A stretch of DNA of 64,000 nt. Origin: Sipunculus nudus. Lineage: Eukaryota; Annelida; Sipuncula; Golfingiida; Sipunculidae. The DNA lies in NCBI GenBank assembly GCA_026874595.1, contig CM049308.1, forward strand, positions 18,660,001 to 18,724,000. The letters are read 5' to 3'. The notes under the pieces are model-generated. The model was not told where the DNA came from, did not search any database, and saw nothing but the letters and a program-made list of their open reading frames with translations. Made by a program: the position numbers and the translations under genes. Shown piece after piece: positions 10,720 through 22,014 of the stretch (its first letter is position 1; each line of letters begins with the position of its first letter).

Positions 10720-12450
10720 GGTAGGTGATACCACCTGTCTGGTTTACGAGTAAACTTTCAAAGATGGATGCACATGCCACATTTCAGACCAATACCTTGA
10801 AACACTTCTCAGATATGAACAATTTTCACCAAAGAAAATGAACAGATGGACGCCATGGGAAGACGATTGCAGATGGCGCCACCAGTCTTGAAGACAGAGC
10901 AGTCTAAGATCTATGGATATGCCCAATTTCAGGCCAATACCTTACACCACTCCTCAAAAAAGGGCATTAATTTATTCTACAAAAACGGGAGGAGTAGGTG
11001 GCGCCACCTATCTGGGTTTCGAGAAAACTTTCCAAGATGTATGGACATGCCAAATTTCAGACCAATACCTTGAAACACTTCTCAGATATGAGCAATTTTC
11101 ACCAAAGAAAATGTACAGATGGACGCCATGGGAAAACGATTGCAGATGGCGCCATCAATCTTGAATACAAGATGGGGAGTCAAAGATCTATGGATATGCA
11201 CAATTTCAGGCCAATATGGCAAATCACTCCTCAGAAAAGGGCTTTAATTTATTCTACAAAAACGGAAGGAGTAGGTGGCGCCACCCGTCTGGATTTCGAG
11301 AAAACTTTCCAAGATGTATGGACATGCCAAATGTCAGACAATTGCCTTGAAACACTTCTCAGATATGAGCAACGGATTGAGCCCAAGATGTATGGATATG
11401 CATAAATTCAGGCCAAAACGGCAAATCACTCCACAGAAAAAAAGGCATTTATTTATTCTACGAAGACCGGAAGGTAGGTGGTGTCATCTGTCTGGCTAAC
11501 GAAAAAACTTTTAAAGATGGATAGACATGCCGAATTTCAGTCCAATACCTTGAACCACTTCTGAAATATGAGCAATTAATACTCAAAGCAAATGTACGGA
11601 TGGACGCAACGGGAAAACGATTGCAGATGGCGCCACCAGTCTTGAATACAAGAGGAAGGAGTCCAAAGTCTATGGACATGCACAATTTCAACCCAATACA
11701 CAGAACAACCACTAAGACGAACAGATGGCAGAGATGGACGCTAAGCTAAACGTATTGTAGGTGGCGCCACAAGACTCAATTACGAGATGGAGAGATCCAA
11801 GATTTATAGACATGCGAAATTTCAGCTCTATACGTTGAACCACTCCTGAGATATGGGCTGTTATCTAAAAGACATCCAGGTTCGTACTGCACAGGAAGGA
11901 TTGCAGGTGGCGCCACCCGTCATTGTTACACACAACTACTTAGATTAGGGGACAACTATGCCGGGTTTAGGAAAGATCGGTCCAAGGGTCTCAGAGGAGA
12001 CTCTATTATAGCGGATTAAAACAAATAAATACTTAATGACATATGTTGAGAAAAAGCAGAAAAGACCATTACAGCCTGCAGAAAGTAGCCCAATACAGGT
12101 GGCGCCACCTGCAGGTCAAAATCATTAAGCAGTCACATGATCAATATTCCCTTATCATTTAATACTGAAGGCTGCAGCAGTTCCCGATTCGGTAAGACAA
12201 TACATCATATACGGAAACACATCAAGTTGTAAATTTTTGCCATCGACACAATTTGAAGTTCCGTAGAGACACCATCTTGAAAATGGCTTGACTGAATTTA
12301 TATTCAAATTATTCCCCTTCTTTTAGGAAACTGTTGACTATGCTATGAAGGCCAACATATTAATACTTTTAACATATCTTGGAAAAAGCGGAAATGACCA
12401 TTTCGACCCGCAGAAAGTAGGTCAACACAGGTGGCGCCACGTGCAGGTCA
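10720..12450. repeat. Satellite-like array with GGCGCC palindromes, about 275 bp unit
   Basis: Units begin AGGTGGCGCCACC and go on through TTTCGAGAAAACTTTCC, ATGGACATGCCAAATTTCAG, CTTGAAACACTTCTCAGATA and GGACGCCATGGGAAAACG to a second AGATGGCGCC. Palindrome centres fall at GGCGCC 10875, 11000, 11148, 11277, 11629, 11763, 11909, 12101 and 12433. Spacing alternates near 127 and 147 in the regular part; one unit (11277-11471) is shortened and the right end spreads out. Open frames through it (for example 10998-11405) are by-products. Confidence 0.8.
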
Positions 12451-12459
12451 AAATCATTT

Positions 12460-12729
12460 AGCAGTCGCATGATCAATATTCCTGTGACATTTGAAAATGG
12501 AGCCTGCAGCAGCTGACCGTGGACACTGCGCAATGGCATAAGTTCACAGAGCGAACTAAAAATACAAAATATGCATTACTGTAATCAGCAATTTCCAACT
12601 ATGACGGAATTTTGAACGATGGTACGGAGGACAAAATATCATCAAGGCCACCGTGATATATAAAAAATAACTGCTGAAACCTACTTTAACTATATATCGT
12701 GATTTTAACTGCATTACCTCTATACAGAC
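12460..12729. other. 3' flank of gene C
   Basis: Downstream of the gene C stop. No canonical AATAAA seen in the first 70 bases; the polyadenylation site is not located. Confidence 0.35.
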
Positions 12730-15700
12730 CTATGAAGAGAAAACGCATTTTTCATGCTGAGACTCGTGTTCGGTTTGGACGCAGCAGATTGATCCAGGCC
12801 AGTTCAAGTTATTTTTTGCGCATGCGTCGTCGTAAAACCCATCTTGGCCGGGGCAGTCATAAGGGGTTGCCTCATAGTCGGCACACACAGCGAGGACACT
12901 GCCGTCAGTCTCAACACAGGTACCATTGTTATGCGGTCCACATTTTGCGTTGGCGTAGCCTGAAAATGAAACAAAATGCAATATAAGATAAGACAACGTG
13001 AGACTGCAGACCCTACTGGCTGCCATCTGAAGGTTGAACAGTGAACTACAATTTATTTTAATTTTCAAGAATATATGTAATCAGCATCATGATCGAGATA
13101 ACTTCGAGAAAATCCAAAATATTGCAGAGATCCTCTTGGTGTAAAACTGTTCTTGTAGCAATGTGCTATAGTTTTGGAGTTACAAGTACGGACATACACG
13201 TAGACAGACATATGCTGGATTACCCGTAAGGGAGCGAGGGTAAGGATGTAATAACGTTAGGTTATTTATGAAGATACGATATGTATCTGAGTACTTCGCT
13301 GACGATATGATTCCGATACGACATACATTACAGGCAGTATATATAATGGCTCTTTGATCAAGTTGGTCAAGCCGTTGCCTCTTCACTTCAGGGATAATTA
13401 ATAGTGAAACTGCCTCTCCAGTTGGCTTGATGGTTAGCGGTTATCCAATTATATTCTGATTAACTTATTTCTGACCACCTGATAAATTCTGGCCTCTGAT
13501 TGGGGTGTGCTAAAGTCTGTTCCACAGTAGGGTACCCATTTAAATTTGGTAATATTTTCATTAACTTGCAGATTAAGTTCAGATGGTATGCTGCAATGAA
13601 GGAATCGGGTATTGGCCTAATTAACTATATTTAAATTAAAATCATATCTTGCAAAATATATTAGTAATGCAATTAAAACAATAGGCCTATCTGAGTGAAC
13701 AGTCTATTTTTTACAACACCTCCTTTCCATTCATTAAGGTCAAGGTCACTGGTCACATGCTGAAACAACTGCATTTGAAAGCTCCTGATTGGCTAATAAT
13801 TGGTCATAAAAAATGCAGTTGTCTGCAACCATTTGCAGACGCCAAGACACTTGGCATCAAAATTTAGAAGAACCAGAGGATTGCAAAATATAAATGTTGG
13901 TTTTTATTATAAAGATTACATCTCAAAATAGGCCTTTTATCCCTCATACGTTTTAAGGTCAGAGTGTGTGATAATTTTTTGAGTTTCAGAGAATAATTGC
14001 CAAATTTCAGTGGGCACCCTACCGTGGAACAGACTATAGCTATATAGTCCGTTCCACCAACCGTGACACTAAGTTTTTTCGCGATATTTTGAATCGGAAT
14101 CAAAACAGAACAAAGATTTTTGGTAAGGAGTTAAATTTGAACGCGACCTAATTTTCTGACAGGAAAAATGCCACATTCCCGAGATGAATAGCCTGTAATG
14201 AACAAAAATCAAAATCCAGGAGAAACTCTGCAGGCGTTTACGACATTTTGTGCCTGGTCAACTGATATCATTCTGCATCGCACGCGCGTGACGTCATAAG
14301 CGGTGTTCCATTTTGCAGGTTGGAGGTTCCCGTTGTTTGGCGATGTGAAGTGGTCAATCAATATTAAACATCACTGTCATTAGTTACATGTATATAGCCT
14401 GGTTCTACGTCTGTACATTGTTTCTGAGTCAGAGGAGATCCTTTTTAAGTTTGAGAATACAAGACACTTAATTTTTTTTTTAAATTAACAATAAAATTAT
14501 TTTGATGTCTCGGCTAAAAAGTGTCGTATTCATCATAGAAGAACGCGATTTTTTTATAAAGTGTTCTCCACCCTCCCCCATTTAACATTTAGATGAAAGG
14601 GCAATATCCTTTTGAATGGTCATAAGCGATGCAATAATAATAATATTAATAATAAAACACCAGAAACTTGTACACCGTGCCTGTGTGCCCTAGATTTCCC
14701 CCAGGCACGCGTACCGGGCATGCAGCACCAGCCATTACCTTTTACAATGTATCACCGGTGGCTCTCTGAGCGGGGGACGCGCAGTCCATTCAGGTCAATT
14801 TCAAGCTCGGGCATTTTTTTTCAGTGAACTCTGTTCGCCCTCACACAGTCATTTGAATATATGTACCTTACATTTTCTGGCAAAGTTTAAATTAAAAGCT
14901 GTTGCAAGCACAGTATTTGATTAACATGGTGCCAAGCCTGCTTTGCGTTGATTTTTGTACGATTTTCCTTGGAAATGGATTTAAATTCTTGTGTTTAGGC
15001 CTAATCTAAATTTATTGGCTATCCCAGAAACATAGATTCATTACCATGCACTACCCTTTTTTATGGGACACATATCCAGTGATTATGACAAAAAAACAAT
15101 TTGTGTAAAATGTTAATTTTGAACAAATGGTTTTATTTCTGCCTGAATTTAGTCCTAACCTGGGTGTACGGACTAGGATAAATCTTTAGTATCTTAAATA
15201 ATCTAAAGTGTGTGGGGGGTCATCCCAACCTTGAAATGGGATCACCCATATTGCAAGGCAAGTACGCACAAAGCGGTAAAATGTTAGGCGAATATTCTGA
15301 CCAGTTCATTTTAAATAGGGATGACAGGATGCCAGTGCCGGTGCCTCGGGGTCCTCAAATACGTAGATTCGCATGAAATTTTGTAAACTTTTTGCATTTT
15401 TTTGTTAAAGTTGGATTCGTTAATTTGACGGGAATTAAAATTCGCATTTTTAAAAAAACAAATGTGAATAGATTCGCACCGGCTGTGGCTAGAAAACTTG
15501 TAGTCCAGAACTAAACGCTGACGGGGCTCACAAAGCGATTTTTACGCATATACCATCAGGTACATGAATGAAGCTTCGGCCATAGCCATGACTGGGGCTC
15601 TGTGTACCGTACAATATTTATAAATCGGCCATATACAGTATTATAAAATAGAAGAGCTCAACTTTGGCTGCTGACCACGGTGCCACCTGCTGGCCTCTTC

Positions 15701-17837
15701 ATAACGAGTGTTCAGGAAATTTCACGGGACGACCGTGACGTCACGGTTACGTCATTCCTTTATGACGGCAAAGTTTTCACATACAGCGCTGAGTTGGCCA
15801 TGCAGTTATCACATAAAGAAAAACAACAACACGGCGTCGTGATGTTAGTTGTTTTTCATTAATTTTTGCTAACCTTATACAAAATTAGGTCGTTTTCTCA
15901 GCATTCGCCGTACCGCTATGAACACACATTAGAAATCCAGGGAGAGAAGAAAACCCGAAAAAACCTAGTGTCACGGTTGGTGGAACGGACTATAGTCCGT
16001 CCCAAAACCCGTGTCCGCATGTTTTTTCGCGATAATTATTTAAAAAATATTCTTTAAAAATGTCCTTTGGCCTGAAGTAGATAAACGGATATTCCGCCGA
16101 TTTTGTGTAAAGAAGTTATATATCATGTAAAATGTATTAGCTTTGCGACTCTTTTGCGTTATTTATGCTGAAATACCGTGAATGGCGTCTTCCCGGCACT
16201 GCTGGACAGTACATTCCTCTATGTTACACCTTCCATGTCTATGGCTGCGTTTGGTGTTTGTTAGACAACAGTGACGTCACAAAGACGTCACAGTGATCGG
16301 TCGCGCGTCACCTTCAATTGACTGACGTCATAAGTTTGACTGGCTTGTTTATTATCAGTTCTCAGGCAAGGAATAAGTCGTAAACGCTGTAACCTGTTTT
16401 GTCATATTTTGGTTTATTCGTCTCATACAAAATTAAAGCAAGGTAAGGCGTTACTTTTTGCGCAGGTAGTCGGCGGAATAGCTCCTGCAACCTTTGGACA
16501 AGAAAAGTTTACAATGCTTTACTTGTATAAAAAGTTATCCCGGAAAAACATGCGGACACGGGTACTGGGACGGACTATAACTTTAGTCCGTTCCACCACC
16601 CCTGTCCACCTGTTTTTCCGCAATTATTTTTCGAAGTTTATGAATGCAAAAACCTTTTGCGGCAAGGGCAGAAAGAGGAAAATGCGTGATTAAATATTAT
16701 GGAAATAATGTCCAAATAACGTGATGCCATTTTCCTGTAAACATTTTTAAACCATTTTATAAGGAACTAGTCTATTCTATAGCGACATCTTGCTACCAAT
16801 CTATGAAATGTACATAACAGGGAGCAGTGATGACGTCATAATAGACGTGACAAAAAAAAAGAGTCGCCCACATTCACGGGACCAATAATCAATAGCTGTT
16901 GACCCTTGTTTACAGTGACATAAATTCTCCTCGTGCACGAGCTTCACTGTTACGTCACATAACTTCATATTCATATCCAAGTAAGATTAACAATTGTCAC
17001 TTGTTAGGGACGCCATGAACCACGGATATATATGAGGCATGTCAACCAGGCCGTAAAGTGAATAATATTAATATCATAAGCAGGTAGGGTACCAAAAAAT
17101 CACGCATTTTCCTCTTTCTGTCATGGTGCAAGTTTTGTTTGGCAAGTTTGTCTTGTGTGGAGATAATCGCGAGAAATTAAGTGGACAGTGGTGTAGGAAC
17201 AGAGTATAGTTACATTTCAGATTTTTTAAAGGATTGTCAAATATCGTCAAAATATCGATACACTGGCATCTTACGATACTGATACAATATTTGACTCTGT
17301 ATCGAGATGTATCGGTATACAGGTGAATCGTTTCAGCCCTAAACATAAGCACGACCCTTTTCCCATCGGACGGTAAGACACAATGCGAAAAGATGTTTTG
17401 CCGTTAAATCTAATTTATCTGAAAAACACTGTGTCCTTGTACTCAAATACAGATCCATGTGCTTGTAATCAAGTATACTGAAAAAAAATCATGTACTTGG
17501 AAATATTTTGTTAAATTCTGAAGTTCTTTTACTCAAGCACAGACCTCGCGTCCACTTGAACCTTGACTGTTTGTTTCAGCCAGTATTGTGGATCAGTAAA
17601 ACCTCTCCACAGTAAACCCATTTGACTCGGTATCGCCTCTATCACGACGACTAATTTAACGCCAGGGTGTCTGAAAAGACCAATAGACAGTACCATGGGA
17701 AGTCGTGTTACCAAAGCTGTAATATGATATAGTCAGAATGATAAGTAATTCCCTGGTATCGATGGCTGTAGGGACTTTATATAATTCTGACACTCACTGA
17801 CAAACAGCAGAAGGGCTGTAGCAATCAGAAGCTTCAT
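12730..17837 (-). CDS. Gene C: intact 89-aa secreted peptide with eight cysteines, two exons
   Basis: Exon 1 (17837..17798) encodes MKLLIATALLLFV and ends in phase 1 at GTGAGTGTC. Exon 2 (12959..12730) follows the acceptor TTTCAG, runs 75 codons without a stop and ends TAG. The signal peptide probably ends at ANA, leaving a mature peptide that starts KCGP. Its cysteine spacing is C-x7-C-x10-C-x9-C-x10-C-x11-CC-x11-C. Landmarks shared with gene B are CGPxN, YDCPG, a WPG turn before the CC, and a last Cys close to the end. No membrane segment is seen apart from the signal peptide. The 4.8 kb intron contains four chained TIR elements. No AATAAA was seen close after the stop. The layout (secreted, Cys-rich, tandem copies) fits fast-evolving effector peptides, but the family is not recognised and no function is assigned. 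Confidence 0.8.
13511..14038. mobile_element. TIR element I of the chain
   Basis: Left end TAAAGTCTGTTCCACAGTAG followed by GGTACCCATTTAAATTTGGTA; right end, read in reverse, TATAGTCTGTTCCACGGTAG followed by GGTGCCCACTGAAATTTGGCA. About 40 bp of TIR, 528 bp in all, no coding capacity. Inner TIR matches element V (48839-49326). Sits in the gene C intron. Confidence 0.78.
14043..15994. mobile_element. TIR element II of the chain, 1.95 kb
   Basis: Left end TATAGTCCGTTCCACCAACC then GTGACACTAAGTTTTTTCG. The right end read in reverse is TATAGTCCGTTCCACCAACC then GTGACACTAGGTTTTTTCG, so 38 of 39 positions agree. It is the longest of the four and has no transposase-like ORF; the longest frames are under 75 codons. 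Contains TGACGTCA at about 14290 and 15735. Confidence 0.82.
15991..16579. mobile_element. TIR element III of the chain
   Basis: Left end TATAGTCCGTCCCAAAACCC then GTGTCCGCATGTTTTTTCG; right end in reverse TATAGTCCGTCCCAGTACCC then GTGTCCGCATGTTTTTCCG. 589 bp. Its left TATA (15991-15994) is also the right TATA of element II. Carries three TGACGTCA-like sites at about 16268-16340. Confidence 0.82.
16582..17208. mobile_element. TIR element IV of the chain
   Basis: Left end TTTAGTCCGTTCCACCACCC then CTGTCCACCTG; right end in reverse TATACTCTGTTCCTACACCA then CTGTCCACTTAATTT. 627 bp, more diverged TIRs than III. Its inner part (16733-16960, with TGATGACGTCATAAT) reappears inverted at 46241-46455. 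Confidence 0.74.
17210..17797. other. Gene C intron, proximal part
   Basis: No repeat or exon recognised. Begins (in transcript order) GTGAGTGTCAGAATTAT, as does the gene B intron. Confidence 0.4.
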
Positions 17838-17873
17838 GGTGCTGTGTCGGTCAGATGCCGACTGAACGCCAGT
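17838..17873 (-). promoter_or_regulatory. Gene C 5' leader, conserved with genes A and B
   Basis: The minus strand carries CTGACCGACACAGCACC just before the ATG (like gene A) and the ACTGGCGTTCAGTCGGCATC block (like gene B). This is what marks the three first exons as true paralogues, not chance hydrophobic ORFs. Confidence 0.45.
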
Positions 17874-17955
17874 GCTGAAGAATTTCAATGTAAATGTTAG
17901 GGGTAAGACACGTAAGGACATAACGTGGGTTGCTGACAGCTGTTAATGACTTTTG

Positions 17956-17969
17956 CCCCCCCCCCCCCC
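17956..17969. repeat. Poly(C) run, 14 C
   Basis: Uninterrupted homopolymer in the gene C upstream region. Confidence 0.9.
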
Positions 17970-18127
17970 TCCCACGTTTATCAGTTTCGTGATAAAAATA
18001 TGCATACTTTGCTTCGGTTCTATTATGCTATTCAGGAGTGACGCTTTTGCGTTTAGGCAAGGTCATAAACATATTTTAAATTTTCGTATTCTTCTTCAGG
18101 TCATAATAGACATGTACGTATTATTTC

Positions 18128-18275
18128 CTTTTAGCACAAGACTCAAAGTTTGGAGGTCGAGAGTTTGAATCTGAAGACCTGGGAGATTTAACGCGGTTCC
18201 TCCCAACCAGCATGAGCGCCCTGCAAGCTTAATGGGAAAGACGTGCCCCAAGGCCCTTAAATTGGGTGCGGGGTG
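18128..18275 (+). mobile_element. SINE-A copy 3, truncated
   Basis: TTTAGCACAAGACTCAAAG, a worn B box (GAGTTTGAATC), GAGCGCCCTGCAAGC and TTAATGGGAAAGACGTGC follow the order of the 4265-4672 copy in the opposite genomic orientation. Both the head start and the 3' half are missing. Confidence 0.6.
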
Positions 18276-18279
18276 CAAC

Positions 18280-19380
18280 AGAATTGATGTAAATCATCCC
18301 ACTGTTTGCATATTTCCTCTCTTGCAGTGCTGAACGAGTTTGGCATGGACGCAGTCTTGTTAGTTTACACGGTGAGCCAATCAGATTTATTTTAACAATT
18401 AGCATCTCTGTTTAAACGCTTAGGTAATCAGATTTTAGCTTTTCTAGCAAAAACTTACTGGGTGCTTGGCACCTTACTTAAAATGAAGAAACCTTCTGTT
18501 TCTCACAGCGTGTGAGTTGAAGGTCATCGGGAGATCAGCGGTGTTCAGAGCATAACGTAGTCCGAACACGAAATTTGACATAGTTAAATTAGCATTCAAA
18601 CTGAAGTTACCTCCACAATAAAATATTTAAAAAAAAGTTCTCTGTCAGAAAAGAAGCGGTAGTGTGTATTTTTGGGAATGCCTATTGATTCTAATCAAAC
18701 TTGAATGTGCTCTAATAGTGTCAATTGTCACAAACACGGTTTACAGGGAAGCTCTTCAACAAATATGGCCACTAATTCCAGTTAATGGGCTTGGCACCTT
18801 ACCGGGATAAAAAAAATCTCAGTAAGGTAAATAATTCTTTAAATTGAAAAAATACTGTGATAGTTTGATACAGATGACGTCCAAAATCCAAAGAATCTTT
18901 CCTTATGTGACATCCTAACATGCCATACATTTCATCAACATTTTGTTTATATTTTTTTCAGTATGTAAATAAAGGGACACGTCATTACTTAGTGCAATTC
19001 TTGCTTTTTATTGTTAAGTATGGAAAAAATCCTTAGGGCGTAGGTGATTCAACCGAGTAACCAAAGAAAGTAGAAATATACCCCACGTCCTGGCGGGAGA
19101 ACAATAGTGGCAATAGTTATCTTTCAATCCTTCTGTTGTTTTGTGACCTTTCTCATTAGCCCGTATTTCATGCAGTGCTTCAAACGTTCTGTAAAATATC
19201 ATGATACCCATTAAGGTAGCATGGTCTAATCTTACATTTAATATATATAACAATAACATTCTTGTGAATTAGCCTCATGTCTACTAGTTATATTGTCCTC
19301 TGATTCACTACATGTTTTCTTCCCTGATGTGGCATTATTTATTCAAACAAACGAGATAGCCAGAGACTGCAGCCCCTTGC
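18280..19380. other. Intergenic, nothing firm
   Basis: GCTTGGCACCTTAC occurs at about 18466 and 18789, perhaps a dispersed-repeat trace. No gene seen. Confidence 0.3.
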
Positions 19381-19384
19381 CCTT

Positions 19385-19570
19385 CTGCAACTGGGGAGTG
19401 ATGAGTGAACTATGCGTGGCGAGTTATTTATTTCTCTCACTGGGAATCCTAGAATCTCGATTCTAGGTCCGGAAAAAAAGTGAACTATGAGTTATGAGTG
19501 GATTGTTTTTTTTATTATGGAATCTGGATTCTGGATCCAAAAATGGGCGAATTATGATTGGTGATATCAC
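19385..19570. repeat. Two units of the GAATCTGGATTCTGGATCC tandem family
   Basis: GTGAACTATGAGTTATGAGTG and GAATCTGGATTCTGGATCCA recur here and, in four or five units, at 25290-25625. CCTAGAATC-TC-GATTCTAGG (19448-19467) is a perfect hairpin. Confidence 0.6.
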
Positions 19571-19689
19571 CTCCGGTCAAGTTCTCAGAGCGAGCGGTTA
19601 CCTTTTCATGTGCTCCTTTAAAGTCAAGGATCCTACTGGATACGATGTCCAAAACACCAAGTATACAAACAAGGACTTAGAGTAAAAGC

Positions 19690-20345
19690 GATTTTAGAGG
19701 CATTGAACAATCAGGTATGTACCTATATGTCGAAACAGCACTTAGAACGAGTCGAACTGAAATGGACGAACCCAGCCATCACAGGTAAGCGGCTCATTTG
19801 TCGCTTTTATAGATGCAAAGTGCTCGCAGCTGGAAAACGCCTTAAGATCAGAAATAAATAAACTGCAACTAGAAAACTGGAAATAATGAGTGAATAAACG
19901 TGATGAAAAAGAGCCCATAGATACTGAAGACTAGGTAGAGAATATAATGTAAGACTTACTGGTGTACAAGAGAAAATGTAAAAAAAATTATGGAAATTGT
20001 CCCCAAATGTATTGTAGAACAAGGGCCACTAGACGACAAAATTACAGATTTACAGAGGTAACTTCAAAACGTACACAGGTCTGGAAGAAATAAAGCCAAG
20101 AAAAAAATAGACATATAATTGCCAAATTTCACAGTCGATCAAGAAGGAATGCAATACTTAAAACGCAGAAACAAAAACGCAGTCGCACTCAAGCTGAACA
20201 TTCAAGGCTTGTTTATAAAATGTAAGAACAAACTAGCAGCACAGTTTACAAAAACAGTCTGTCTGAGGACTTGGTCACCTAACAGGAACGGCAGGCAAGA
20301 CAGGAAGTGATACAAACATTAAAAGGGAAACATGACAGGGACAAA
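19690..20345 (+). mobile_element. L1/Tx1-type LINE, ORF1 remnant
   Basis: Frames are broken, but in order one reads a coiled-coil stretch (KCSQLENALRSEINKLQLEN), VHRSGRNKAKK, IIAKFHSRSRRNAILK and LSEDL then a basic run (QERQARQEVIQTLKGKHDRDK). The order coiled coil, then AHRVG-like and (I)IVKF-like motifs, then a basic tail, is that of L1-clade ORF1 RNA-binding proteins. Several stops and frame changes; not functional. Confidence 0.55.
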
Positions 20346-21790
20346 TCAAGAGTTTGGGAAAATCCTTTTATAACTGATGTGAAGATGCTGTTGCCACACC
20401 AGTGCAGGATTCAGCATCTGTGTAAAGCACTACAAAATATTAAACAAAAGATGATGTGTGATGAAGTTGTTCTCCAAATAGTTTACATTGCACTTTTTAC
20501 CAGTAAGGCAGCAGAGGAGGTCCAAGCCATATTGGTGCAAGCAAGTTACTTTGTAAATTTGCCATGCAACCCCTCAAGACATCCAGAGGTCAGTTATACA
20601 CAAAGTGCTTTTGTACCATCAGTAGTAACACAAGATATACCCAATACTCCGATTGGGCTCATTTGGATCCTATGTCGAGTGAGCTGCAGAAAACTGGCAT
20701 AAGAAAACTTAATGACAAAATATAAACATCTTTCTTCTTTAAGGCAAGCATACCATTTCAAAAATACCAATTCGACCTGATACACTGGAATTTTCTTGAG
20801 GCTGCACATGGGAAAGGCGCAGCAGATGGTATAGGTGCTGCAGTCGAAGGTACAGAAGGCCGGAAGTATTCAAGTGTGCAAGAAATTCTCAATAACTCTT
20901 TTATTAGTCTTTAAAAGATGCCATAAATGTAAAATATGTGTCTGATTCTGTCAAACAAAATAGATTAAGAAGAAAAGGCTACCGGTGAACGGGACACAAT
21001 AAGGAAAACCAATGGACAATGAAAATACATCAGTTGATGTCAATAGCACCTGGTGAATTGTACCATCGCACACTGCTGTTACTGCAGGAAAACAACTGGT
21101 GTCTTTTTCAGCTTCTACTAGCCTGTCAAATTGTCAAAAAAACAGAACAGCAGCTGCTGTCTTTGAAGAGCAATGTTTATTAGAACAGCTGCAGAAATTA
21201 AAAAAACTGCTTGACATAAGGTTATTATTTTACAGTAGAGCATTTGTCAGTCCTTTCTGGAATGGATAGAAGAGACTATCTGTTTGGAAATCCTGGAGAC
21301 ATTATCTCAGCGACAGATGTGTACTGTTATGTACAATACCACTTCAGACCAGGGAGAAGATGGCCATGCACGTGAGAGACCAGGTGACGATCCTGACTTG
21401 GAACCAGGCAGTCTTGGAAGGCCCGAAGTTAAACTCTCAAACCTTAAACGCAAACAGTGTGGCTTAGAATTGCTCTCTACAAGCACTAAAAAACCAAAAC
21501 CTATACAAATACAAATAGGAAATTTCTTTGCCGTTTACTATCAACTGGTAAAGAAAAAATACCTTTAACATTGGACATCTTATTGAAACTCAATCTGCCA
21601 CATCGGTTAAGATTAAATTTCTCGAATCTGGAACCACTGAATTTAACTGGTCAAGGAAAAAATGACGTGGAAACATCAAGATTTTTGCGTGAAGTTTACT
21701 TTGAGGACTATTACCATTTGTACCTCCAGATATTCGATATCAGGAACTCCAAGCATTTGCTGAAAAAAATCATGTCACCTTAATGGCATG
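20346..21790 (+). mobile_element. Unidentified decayed element between LINE ORF1 and ORF2
   Basis: An open stretch of 131 codons (20307-20702) is followed by FFKASIPFQKYQFDLIHWN then FLEAAHGKGAADGIGAAVE and, further on, GNPGDIISATDVYCYVQYHF, GKEKIPLTLDILLKL and VYFEDYYHLYLQIFDIRNSK pieces. An (A/C)HGKGAxDGIGG-like motif is found in many uncharacterised transposon-linked animal proteins; from memory, it recalls DNA-transposon proteins. If so, it has inserted in or beside the LINE. Frames broken; element type not proven. Confidence 0.4.
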
Positions 21791-22010
21791 CTGAAAAGCA
21801 CATTGAAACTCAAAAATTCCTAACAGTCACTGAAGCACAATGCCCTTAATGAATCATTTGCTAACTCCTCTGTCCAGCCCTATTCTAAGACCCTGTCGGT
21901 AGGTAATAAGAACTACCCTAAAATCCCTAAATACCTTTTGCTGAGCATCATGGCTCATTAGCCTTTTGATGTGCTTCCAGTCCTGTTGTGATATTAGCTA
22001 GGTTTTAGGC
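21791..22010. other. Spacer before LINE endonuclease
   Basis: No feature recognised. Confidence 0.3.
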
Positions 22011-22014
22011 TGTC

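Noticed and set aside
10998..11405. 135-codon ORF in the GGCGCC array
   Set aside because: The frame follows the tandem units and changes when units are shortened; no coding sign.
12699..12986. 95-codon plus-strand ORF opposite gene C exon 2
   Set aside because: Shadow of the well-supported minus-strand exon.
16409..16693. 94-codon ORF across elements III and IV
   Set aside because: Crosses two transposon TIRs; clearly accidental.
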